Of a DNA stretch of 64,000 nucleotides, positions 34,843 through 47,000 are shown piece after piece. The position numbers and the translations under genes are program-made. The stretch is taken from the NCBI GenBank assembly GCA_038502055.1, contig JAXRKN010000038.1:744001-808000 (forward strand). Direction: 5' to 3'. The DNA is from Tanytarsus gracilentus (taxonomy: Eukaryota; Arthropoda; Insecta; Diptera; Chironomidae). The notes beneath the pieces were generated by a model. It ran no database searches and was not told the DNA's origin. It saw only the letters and a program-made list of their open reading frames with translations. The number at the start of each line of letters is the position of its first letter. Position 1 is the stretch's first letter.

Positions 34843-36648
34843 ATGTTACGGAAGTTTTTAACATTTTTACTTCTCATAAATTTTACTGAAAATCTAGAGT
34901 TAATAAATCAATCTGAGAGCATTTCCATGGTGGTGTTAAATTTAATTGAAAATACAAAGAATTCAGCGAATTCAGTGATTTTAATTAATTTTGATAAAAA
35001 TTCAGTTCACGCGTTCTCTAAAGTCAATAATTTAAGATTCAAATTTCAAAATTTTGATTTTACAAAGTTAATTATTCAAAAAAATAGAAAATTTAGAATT
35101 GTTGTTATAAAAATTTTAAATATGGAAGATTTTGACAAATTTTACAAAATGATTAATTTTGATTTTTTTTTGGCTAATGGACATTACATAATTTTAGCAG
35201 AAAACAAAATTGAAATGGAGAAAATGTTCTTTAAATTTTGGCAAAAGTGGATTTTTAATGTCAACATTTTGATACCAAATTTTGAAATCATTTCAATGTT
35301 CACCTTTATGCCCTTTGCTAATGACTCTTGAAATAGCACAGAAGCTATCGAAATTAATCAATTTGACTTGAGTTCAATGAAATGGAAATCAAATATTTTC
35401 TTTCCAAATAAATTCAAGAATCTTTATGGATGCACCATTCGAGTTGGTTCATATAAAGCTGACCCCGGATTTATTCCTAAAAAATATGCAAATGGAAGCA
35501 CAACTTTTCATGGAATTGATGTGGATATTGTTAATATTCTTGCAAGTTTGCTTCATTTTAATCCAAAATTTCTGGAAAAAGAATATTCAATTGGCAGCAT
35601 TTACAAAAATAAAACGGCCACAGGACTCCTCAAATATGTCTACACAAATGAAGTTGATGTCATTATTGGAATTATTTCCTTGCAACTCTCACGTGCAGAA
35701 TATTTAAGTGAAACTCGAATGATTTACACAGATCAGTTAATTATTGTTGTACCACCGCCATTTTTAATTGACCCACTCACTAAAATCTTGATGCCTTTTA
35801 CTTCAATTTCATGGATTTGCATTTGTTCAGTGATTTTAATTGCATGCACAACAGTCACTGCATTAAAATGGGCACCGAAAAGTTTTCATGATTATATTAT
35901 TGGAAAAAATATCAATGGAAGCATTTTAAATGTATGGAACGTGTTACTTGGTGGATCTCAAACAAAATTACCGTCAGCAACTTTTCCAAGATTTTTATTG
36001 GCAAAATTTTTGATATTTACATTGGTCATGAGGAGTCTCTATCAAGGTGCAATTTTTAATCTCCTAAAAGAAGACATCAGCACCATTGAATTAAACACAA
36101 TTGACGAATTTATTGAACATAAATTTACTTTTGTCGTTTATGAATCACTTGCAGCAAGATCTAACGGCAGCAAATTTATGGAGCGACATCTTGTTGTAAA
36201 ATTATCACAATTGCCTTCTTATGAAATTAAAACATTAGATCCGAACTATCGAGGAGTCGTTTTTGGATATATTTCAATTATTCTCTTCAGAAATAAACAA
36301 AATCGCGGAAAGTTTACGCTGAAAATTTGCAAGGAAGCGATGTTGACGAATCACATTGTTTTCTACTTTACTAAAAATTTCTACTTGGTCGATGAAATTA
36401 ATAAATTGGTCGAAGAAATGAAAGCTGCAGGACTTGTGGATCATGTGGTATCAAAATACATAAATATGCGAGACATAAATGAGAAAATAGAGAAGCAACC
36501 ACCAACACCTTTAAATTTTGATCACTTAAAAGCTGTTTTTGAACTATTGATTTACGGCTTAATATCGGCCTTAATTACTTTTGTTTTAGAAGTTTTTTAT
36601 AAAATTCTCTTAACAAAATTAGTTGAAAATTTCTCATGTGCAAAGTGA
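34843..36648 (+). pseudogene. ionotropic receptor (IR) copy 2 with an in-frame TGA, pseudogene or readthrough gene
   Basis: This is a tandem paralog of copy 1, single exon, 601 codons if the internal stop is read through. The signal peptide starts MLRKFLTFLLLINF at 34843. The channel region (M1, pore, M3, S2) is almost identical to copy 1. At 35329-35331 the codon is TGA where copy 1 has TGC (Cys), in an otherwise intact frame with no frameshift. Intact sequence on both sides suggests the stop is recent or tolerated. The N-terminal 130 residues are strongly diverged from copy 1, as is part of S1 (IVNILASLLHFNPKFLEKEY) and S2 (DPNYRGVVFGYISIILF). Confidence 0.75.
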
Positions 36649-39600
36649 ATTTGAAAGAAATTTATTGAATAAAAAATTTTAAATTAATTTCATCACATTT
36701 TGAGTCAATACATTTCGTACAAAAAAACCTCATTACCAACTTGCGCACTTGAAATATTTTTGTTTAATTTTCTAAACCAAATAAAACTTGATTTTTTTGC
36801 TCTCTGAAAAATGTTGAGATTAAAAATAAGCAAACATCATTAACAACTTTCCGGAGGGAATTAAAAAAAGGGTTTTGCCTCTCGCAATTATTCTTAAAAT
36901 ATTTATCGAGCGACCTCGATGATGAAAAGAGAAGTTTTTATGAATTTTTGATTAAAATTTTTTCACTGAAATTAGGTTGATTTAAAATTTATACAAAATT
37001 CTCAGTAAATTAATTAATTTCTTGATATTTTATGGAAATCTCGGCAAAGGCACTTAAAATGAAAATTGAATAATTTCCCTAAAAATTAATCCTCCGCATG
37101 TGCTCGACACAGAAACTTTTATATTATTTATCTATTTGCTTTTTTAAGCTGTTCCCCTCCTCTCTAATCCTAACGAAGAAAAATCTCTTTCCAGCACGAA
37201 AAAAAAATTCAATTTAAATTCTAAAAAAGATTTTCTCATTTCTTTTACTTTTTCACACAGCAGAGAAAAAATAACAAAATATATTTAAATGAGTTTATTT
37301 TTATGCCACAACAATGAGAAAAGTTGAAAATTAAACAATCTTTATTTATGAAGGAGAAGAGAAAGAAGAAAAATCAAGACCGAAGTGAAGGAAGATAAGA
37401 AGAATGAAAACACATAAATCATCCTATTAACCGAAAATTAAAAATTATGATGAAAATTTTTCTTTTTTTCACGCGCGCGGGAGTTCAAAAGATGAAGAAA
37501 AATTTTAGCAATAAATTTCACGGAAGAAGAAAATTTAAAGAGCTTATAGTGGATGATAAAGTTGAAGTTTTTGTGTCTCATGCACCGGAAATTAAAATAA
37601 TATTGATTTCTTCTTTTCTCTTATCGTTTACTTCCTGCTCACTTTTTTCAATCATTGAACTTTGTGTTTTCTTAAAACTTATAAAAAACGTTAAATTTTT
37701 TGTTAAAATTGGATTCAGAGAATTTTTTATTCAATTAAGCACGTTTCGTTGAATTTAAAATACGATTTTTGCATACAATTTAATAAAGATTTTTCTCTTT
37801 TGTATTCGGATCTCATTATGCATGTTTTTGTCATTGAAATTACATCACAACCACAATCTATTTGTGTGTGCAAGAAATTTAATATTAATTTGGCTTTCTT
37901 TTGCTCCTCTCAGCTTTTTATTCATTCATAAAGGTAATTACTCATTTCATCATCTTCATCCGCTTGTTGCTGCCTTGTGATAAGCTTCTTTTCATTATTA
38001 TGAGATATGCAAAAAGAAGAGTGAATTTCACCACAGAAAAGATCTTTATGATTAAATTTCCTTTTCAACTCTCACAACAATTTATACGAATGTGAATGAG
38101 AAAATGTATTTTAATAATCTACAGAATTTTTTTCTTGCTTTGAGAAATCTTTTTTCATTTAGAAAAATGCGTTTGAATAATTTTAAATGCAACTTCAATA
38201 ATTGCGATGAGTTCTATAGGAATTTCATTTCTTTTTGAAACTGAAGAGCGTGAAATTAACTCCTTGTAAATTAGCTGTTTGTGTCTTTCAACTCAAGTCA
38301 CTCTCTTCATTAAAAGCGTGCCTTTGAAAATGACTTTTAATTTTTATTCATTGATGAAAACATGAAAGACCTAATTTTGTAGGTTATGAGACAAAGAAAA
38401 ATATTTTATCACTTTTAATAAAGTATTGAGGGGTTGAAAAATACTCGTAGTCCATTGTTTATGATATAAAAATATCCTCAAACGCAAATTGCTTCACAAA
38501 TTGAAAAATATTTTCAGCAAAATTGTTTTCACGCACCTCAGAGAGAAAACGTGGGAAATGTTAAATAAACACACATCATCATCATTCTAATTTGGGTGAA
38601 AAAAAAGAGAAAAGATGAAAGCGGAAAAGTTGTTTTACCTCAAACTCCGCTGATCACACAAAGGAAAATCACTTTTTTCATTCACTTCATGCATACTTAA
38701 TGGTACAATGGTGAAAATTTAAATTTCCCATTTTCCGTGAACGCGGAGAAAAGAGAAGAAAAGTTTAGTAATTTTTCATCAAAGATGAATTAAAGTACTT
38801 TTCCTATAGTTGAATAAGAAGAAGAAGAAAATTCAATTAAACATTCGAGAGAGAAGAATTTTCGGTGCTCTGATAATAAAATTAAAATTATAGTGAAAAG
38901 TTTATGTGCGCTCGAGGGAGAAACTTAAATAGTCTCTCTCTTTTTTGAGAAAACTCCCCCTCGAGGGGATGAGAAACTTTTATTTCTCCATCAAATCTCA
39001 TCGAAATTTCTCATTAAATTATTCAAATTCATTAATTTCCATTAAAACTTTTCACAGTTTCCTCATTCGCGGCGTCATGCGGAAATTTCTCGCAACTCAT
39101 TCACACATCCGATTTTCTCTTTTGCCGTAATTTTTTTTGCGGTATTTTATTTTTAAATACTCTCGCTGGCTTCCAGCTTTTAATTACTCATCTCCCGCAC
39201 ATGACATGAATTTAACAATTTTATCTATGAAAATTTGCTTACAGATAGTTTGTGTTGAAATTTAATTAATCTATTTGAAAAGTTTTCATTAATAATTTTC
39301 AACGTCGATACGCTAATCAAAAATTTTTGACGCACGAGAAAATTTTTCAATTAAACCCAACTTTACGTTAGTCGTCATTTTAATTAGATTTTCCCTTTAA
39401 AAAAACAGCTAAAGTACAAAATGATGTATGACATGTTAATGCCAGAATTAAAGGATTGAGTGATAGACATGAAAGGGGTTGTTACTTAACAAAAAACTGA
39501 CGAGTCATGTAAAATAATAATTTAATATAAAATTGAAAATTTTACAACAATCGCATGCAACATAATTTTCTCTAATATTGATTGACTTTAAATAAGACTG

Positions 39601-41081
39601 TGTAAAGTTGATACATGTCATAAAAAAATTTATGTTGTGACGTGAAAATATTTCCTCCTCCTTCCCTCCCTTTGTACCTCAACTTTAATATCCCTCGGGA
39701 GATCAAATTAAAATCTCATAAATAAAAATTTCCCTTTAATGTTGTTTTAATGTCTTGCCTCGAATAAAAATAAGAGGAGGGGAATTTTATAATGAAGGGT
39801 AAATTTTAAATTACGTCATTTTAAAATTCAGAAGAAAACTTTGCAATGATTAGAGTGAGAAAGCAATAAAGAGGTCTCACGAAAGAGATTAAATATAAAT
39901 AAAGGATCGTGGAGGAAGTGAGATCATAAAACATCATGGGATGTGTGTGGATGATGTGCAAATGCTCGAAAGAAGGAGGAGAGCAAAAGAGGAAAATTGA
40001 ATTAGTTGGAAAACAATTTTCCATGCATACCAGTATTTAATGGAAAATTCTAAATGCGGAAATTAAAATAAGGTTAAAAAGATTTTTTAGAGAGCATAAA
40101 GAAAGGCACACACACACACACATGAATTCACCACGCAACTTTACACACGAATGGTTTATTTACTCTCAAGCTTAACGCATTGAAAATTAACGAGAGCTAA
40201 AAACTTTTCCTCGTGGATGATGAAGGTAAATAAATCTGAAACGAAGGGATGAAAGTGGAACAACGGAAAAGATTAAATTTTGTTAATTAAAATCTTATCG
40301 ATTTTTATCATCCTCACACACTAATGCAGAGTGAGAGCTAAAATTCCCTAGGATGTAATTTCCAGGCTCGTTTTAACGACTTTTTCCACCATCATGGTGG
40401 TAATAAAATAAGGGGAAATGACAAAATATTGCATTTAAAAATTTTATTGAGATAAATTTACATTTTGTGATATTAAAAAATATATTTTACAATTTCGAAA
40501 AGTTCAAATAAAACTCAAAACATTGATAAATTAACAACGTCCTGAGGAATCGCATAGCAACATAGTAAAAATTAATTTATGGGATGCAAATTCTTTCAAT
40601 CCCCCATTTTTTAATCTAGACAAATTAAATGAGTTTAAAATTTCCACTTTAAAACTCTCAAATTTCGTAATATATTTTTTAAAAATCCCTCTCGAAATTC
40701 TTTCGCTATGATTTTATTTTTTCTTTCATGTTTCTCATCCACTTATCATAATTAATCCTTATGGCAACAAATAACGCTTCATTAAACGAGAAAATGCGAT
40801 TAAAGGAATATTTAATGATGATGGACTCTTAGGAATTGCTTAATTCAGCGGGCAAAAAAAAATTAATCTTATAAGATTTTCGAGGCAGGACACTTGTTGA
40901 TAATTAAACGAGTATATTTCTTTAATTAAAACTAAGCTTTTAAATCAGTGTTCAACCCCTATAATATAGATGAAGAGATGAAAATATTCTAATTAAAATG
41001 ATTAGTGAAATCCAACATTCTGTTGGAGAGATATGAAAAGAATTATTTAATGATGTCGACTCGATACAATTCAAAGTTAAA
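36649..41081. other. 4.4-kb gene-poor region between IR copy 2 and TOX
   Basis: This is convergent intergenic DNA, AT-rich, with scattered microsatellites, for example CA repeats at 40107-40122. Frames such as 37447-37752 lack any domain and are not supported. Confidence 0.5.
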
Positions 41082-44000
41082 TTATGTAGCGACTGTAAAG
41101 TTCTGCTGATTATTCTGATTAACCCAATTACCAAAGACATCTTTGCAGTGTGATAGGCAGCATTCATTTGAACAATATTCATCTTCCCAATCGACCTGTC
41201 AAAATTTAAATGTAAAAATTATAATTTTTGGATGAAAAAATTGTTATGAAATTTACCGAAATAATTGCCGCGTTTGTGCAGCCGTTTCGAATGCAATTTT
41301 GAGCTGCATTCGCTTGTTGATTTACGACTGGTGGCAGTGGATTGTTGTTGATTATTTGTGATTGCTGTTGAAAGTTTTGTTGAACCGGCTAGAAATAAAA
41401 AAGAATGTGAGGACGAAGCGAAAAAAAAATTCGTTATCATGATACGAGAATAAAGCAGCAAAAAAAAGAGTGGCATGTCTACCTGTTGATTTGCAAATTG
41501 CTGAACTTGTTGTTGCTGGGTGGCAATTGTTTGCTGACTCGCTTGTTGTTGGGTTGTCTGAGTGGCACTTTGTGACTGAAAACGATCGATAGAATAAAAA
41601 TTATTGAACTTTCCGATAAAGCACTTAAACTCACTTGTGGTTGTGCCGCAAATTGATAATTTTGTTGCATGATCTGTTGCTGCTGTTGAGGAGCACTTGC
41701 CAGAGGATTTACGACTGGCACAGTCATGACTTGAGCTGGAGTTTGAGACACTTGTGGATGAGCACCTTCAGTCTGTTGGTGATATTAAATTTTTAATAAT
41801 TTTATCACGACTTTTTTTTAATGTAACAACATAAAAAATTCAATTTAAATTTACTTTGAAGTAAACTCAAATAAATTATTTATTTTTCTAACACAAACAA
41901 TTGAAAAATTACGAATGTCAACTTATTAAATTTTTTCAACAACTAAAAGTTTGCTTACAGGTATAAAAAAAATCAGGGCTGTCAAAGTTTTTGCGATTGT
42001 AAATTACAGAACGTGATTTTATGCACGATTTTCTTTTCTCTTCTTTTTATCATTATAATGCTAATTTATGCGTGAAATTAGGGGTCTAAAAACTACATTG
42101 GCTGAATTAACGATCCTGCAGGAAAAATTTCCTCAGAGCAATTCCCGCATAAATGCAAAAAGTTTAGTGATGCAGAGCGAAAAAAAGGAGGAAAATCATT
42201 TTCTGCTGATGAATCTCATTAATATTCATGGCAGAAAACAAATGATGGTAAATAGCAAATAAAACCGAAGGGAAAAATTGGATTCTCTCCGTTGCTCTAA
42301 TTTCTTTCCTCATCCCGTGTAAACCTCCCGAATTGCAATCAAGCAAAACGCAAATATTTTTCGAATTGATTAGAAATTTTCTCTCTTGTTCGTCTTGTTG
42401 ATATTACAGAACCAGAAATTTTAATTTCCGAGCGTGAGCGGAGAGGTTTTGCGTCAATATCAATTTCGACTGCTGCACATGACTAACCAAAAAACGACTT
42501 TTCTCACTCTTTCACAAGCACACAAACTCGATTCAGGATGTGCATATGGAAACAAACAATACGCAAATTATAAATCAATTATTTTTTTCTGCCCGCCAAA
42601 AAAACATTTTTAATGTATTTTTCTCCTTTTGTTTAACTTTTATTGAAAAATATTGCTGGCCACCCTCGCACAATTATCCTTTCCTTCCTCAAATTCCTCC
42701 CGCGTGTGTGTGTGTGTCTGAAACTTCCATTTTAAGCTCCTTTCATTCATGAACATTTCAATTAAATCTCCATTCGTAAATAATAAAAAATTTCATCGCC
42801 AGCATTTAGTAATTGACATTGCCCTTGCAGAATGAATAAAACCACAGTGAGGTAGTAACCAGCAGTCATTATACTCGCTCTCCTGTCTTTTTTTTCGCAT
42901 GTAAAAAAGATTTTGTAATGGAAATAATTTTTCATCGAAACGTCAATCAATAATTAAAAATTGATTAATGGAGGTAAATTTTCATCGAACGATGCATCTC
43001 TAACACACACGCAGAGAGTTTATTGCCATTATTCTCAACTTTCTATGTACAAACAATTTCATTTGACACTGAATCGATGGATTCATGTTGAACGAGAGAT
43101 ATACGAATGTGATGACATTCAAGTAAGAAAAATGTTTTTTTTTTCTCGTCAGACAAATTGAATTTATTACACATACACATGCAGAGAATTCGATTGAAGG
43201 GGTGAAAAGGTGTGAGGTGAACAATATATAATGAAATCAACGTCAAACGAGCCTTCTACAAGCTTGAAAGTTGATACACCTGAAATTGGAGTTTATTGAA
43301 TTTTTGCTCTTTGAAATCAGTGGAGATGCGACCTCGAGTGCCCTTTTTTAGATGAGTTAAAAAATGCTAAATTGCACTTTAAAAATTCGATTTTGATTTT
43401 GAATGAAATAATTATTTTTAATCTTTTCATAATGTTTTTTGAAGTCTGTTTAGCTCTATTAAAAATTCTCTTTGTTTCCAAACAATTTCACTCCCCTTCA
43501 AATAAAAAAGGTCTTTAACCCTCCTTTCCAGAAAATCACGGAATTCAACTTGAAAATGAAAAAAGTAACTTTAAAGAGGAAAAATTCTCTTTTCCATTAT
43601 ATTAATGGCATTAAAGTCATTACGTTCAAAAATATCACGTCACATCTCTCTAATTTACACGCACATAAATTGGGAGTGAGAGAGAGAGAGAGAAAAAGGA
43701 AAAATTCTTATCATCCACACATGAAAGTTTGAAATGTAAATGAAAATTTTTCCTTTTGTACTGTGAGAGATAACAATTTGAAAATGGAATGAGTCAAAAA
43801 AGAGAGTAATAAATTAAGGATTTTGGTGGATATAAAAAACAACAACAACTGTCTCTGAAAGGGGTGAGATAAGAAGGGATGATTTTCAGAGCGCGTTAGG
43901 GTGGATCGTGGTGGATGATTTTAAAAGGATTAAATTTTGATGAATTCAATTTATCATTGGCCCTCGCAAAAAAATGCTGAATCAACATTTCAATTCCGCC

Positions 44001-47000
44001 TTAACCTTCAAGTCAATCAAAAAGATATTTTTTGTGAGTGTTCGACACAATTGTAAAATAGTCAATGATGAGGGTTTAAACCCTCTCAAAGAATGTTGAA
44101 TAAATATTTCTTTTCTGATTTTAAATTTTTAAGTTGTTTATGAAAATTCAATAAATCATTTCCTAAACGCCTTCGATTGACAATAATTACAGCAATTATG
44201 ATTGATTGAAGGTGACAGAAATTTGAACAATAGCACAAGACGAGGAATCGATTTACATTCAATTTTCACCATTATATTTAAAGGGAGGTATCAACACATT
44301 TGACAACAATGAGGAGGTAATTGACTTGAAATAAGTCTTAATTATACATAAATAAGTGTGTGTATAAATTGTATCATCTGAAAAGCAACATTCGTGGTAG
44401 CAATTTATGAATAGAATAATCCAATTGAAAGCGTCACGAATTACTGCAAGAGAAATTTAATGGAATCCTTCTCACATCCCGGAATGTAATTAAAACAAAC
44501 CACATTTACCACCGTGTAATTAAGTGCAAAGTGATAAATAATTATGTTGTAAAAAATTAATAATTATTTTTTAAATTATGCAATTAAAGTTTAAATTTCA
44601 AGAGCATCCATTAAAAATTCAAATTAATTAAATTCTTCCTCCGACAATTTCGTAGCATCTCAAATTTCCGCCTCAAGTGTCAATTCAGAATATGAAAATT
44701 GCAATTTCACATAGATAAAATGTGTAATCGCATGTGACGTCCGATGTTCGATGAAAATTCTAATTTTAAAATTTGAAATTGAAAATGCCGCGTGCAAAAG
44801 TCGCCATAGCATCATCAACATCGATTGTATGTGTAGTGAGTGCGTCAGAAGAGTGCCAAGAGGAATATTTCGAGTACAAGAGATATCCCAGATACGGTGG
44901 AAATGCGCCGAATCGAGAGATGAAAATTAGGTAAATTAGAAAATTGAAGTTTTCCGCTGGCGGTGGGTGTGCAGCAGCAGCCGTCATATGGGAATGAGAG
45001 GGAAGAAGTTTGAGAGAGTGCAGTGATGGAGCACTTTGCCGTACATGCCTCAACAACTTTTCGCTGACTGGCAGAAAATTTTTTGATAATAAATGAGTTT
45101 TCTGATACTCAATTTTCCTGGCGAGTGTACATCGTGTGGTAAAGAGATGAAAATTTCTCTTGGGGAAATTTCAGTGAAAATTGCATTTGCAATAATCATG
45201 TACGGCTATGTTTGAGAATTGTTCATTGAATATTTAACTACGAAAATGTGCGTGCAAATGATTACCTGTAAAGTTCCGGCACGATATGCGGCCAATTGTT
45301 TGAGATAGTCTTTCTTTGCAGTTTCCGTTCTCTTTTTATAAACCTAATTTAGATTAAAATAAATAAATGATTATTTTCGTAAAATTATTAAGGTGTCAGA
45401 TTGTGAGTAAAATTCCATTTCAGGTCAATGTCGATGATTAAAATGAAACTGCCATGGTATTAGATATTTTTATTAAATTTTATTTTTCCTGTTTTTATTA
45501 AAATTCCACAGTCGAGAATCATATGCTGATAATATTTTTTATTAAAAAAAAGTGAAAAATATTTTCTTCTCACTCCATCTCCAGCGAGAATATTTTTTTC
45601 TGAGAAATTCGATAAAATCACTCGAAATAAAATTTCTCTTAAATTAAAATGATTTATCACGAAAAATTTCACCTTTCACAAGCGCTCTAAGTGTGACTTT
45701 ATCGAGAAGAAGAAAATAAGTTTTCTTTCATATCTCGCGTTTAAAATGTGAAAGCGCTAAAATTAGATGTGAGATGGAGGGAAGAAGTTCAATTAGCGGG
45801 GAAAGAGTGAACCATTAACTGAAAGATATCGAGAGTCTGTGTTTGACATTTATTTAATGTTTTCCAGTAAAATGTGTCATGCATGGAAATGTTTGAATGG
45901 CAGGTGGAAATTATTAAACGTGCTATTTATATCAAAAATTATATTCCATCGAGCTAAAGTCGTGTATGTGGAGGTGTTCAAGGATATTAATCAATTAACA
46001 ATCATGACACGTCTTCTGCAAAGATGACTTTATTGATTTTCATCTCACTCTGACGCTTTGTCGAGCACGACTAATTTAATTAAATGTTTGGTGTGTGATG
46101 TAATCGAAGGAAAAATAAATTTTCTCGAATAGCATTGACCTCCGACATATTCTCGTCATCAATTTTTTCCTTTCACCATTCTCACTTAATTATTCCACAC
46201 CTGCTGCTTCACTTCCAACTTTTTCTCTCTCTCTAGATTGCTCTACTTAAATCTCATAAATAATTTCACACTTTTGCTCTCTCAGCTGCGCAACATTCTG
46301 GCACGGGTGTAGAGAGAGAGAGAAAAAAAGTTGTGAAAATACAGCAAAATTAGTCAATTAAGTTTTTCTATTGTTTTTCACGTTCAGCATTTCCATTTTT
46401 TTCTTCATTCCTTTTCTCAACTTCCGCAATTTCTCCTCACAAACGCCGCACGATGACGACAATGAGAAAGTTTTTTTTTGCAACTGAATTTTACCTTTTT
46501 CTCTATCTTTAATCACACAATCAACTGCTGTGTGTAATGTGGTTATGAGGTGTGAAAGAAGTTACAAGTTGGAATAAAAAAAAATATTGAAAGACTAATT
46601 TAACTCAAATTTTGCTCACGTTCTTATAAATCGAATATTTTTTCATATAATCGCAGATTTTTTAAATGAGGTTAAATGAATTTTAAAATTCTCAGCAAAC
46701 CAGCAATTGTCTGCATATAAAAATTTACCGCGCATTTTTTGCATTACAATTTCACGAAATGAAAAACGACAAAGCTGAAAGTTTATGTTAAATAATAAAA
46801 GAAAGTTTTCCATCAGAACTTTTCAATGGAATATTTAACTTTCATCAAAAACTTCTCATAACATCCCCTCTCCACCTCCATCAACATAATTCAGTTCGCC
46901 CTTTCAGCAGAAAATTTCAAACAACAAACAAATTACATAAAATTTGAAATTCAAGAGAATTTTTTATGTTCCCAATTCACAAGAGAGAAAAAAATAAAAT

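Noticed and set aside
37447..37752. 101-aa ORF between IR copy 2 and TOX
   Set aside because: It has no domain, AT-driven Lys/Phe/Ile composition, and no splice or promoter context.
44766..45056. 96-aa minus-strand ORF treated as an extra TOX exon
   Set aside because: It has no suitable donor, no similarity to TOX, and the flanking TOX exons already join in phase without it.
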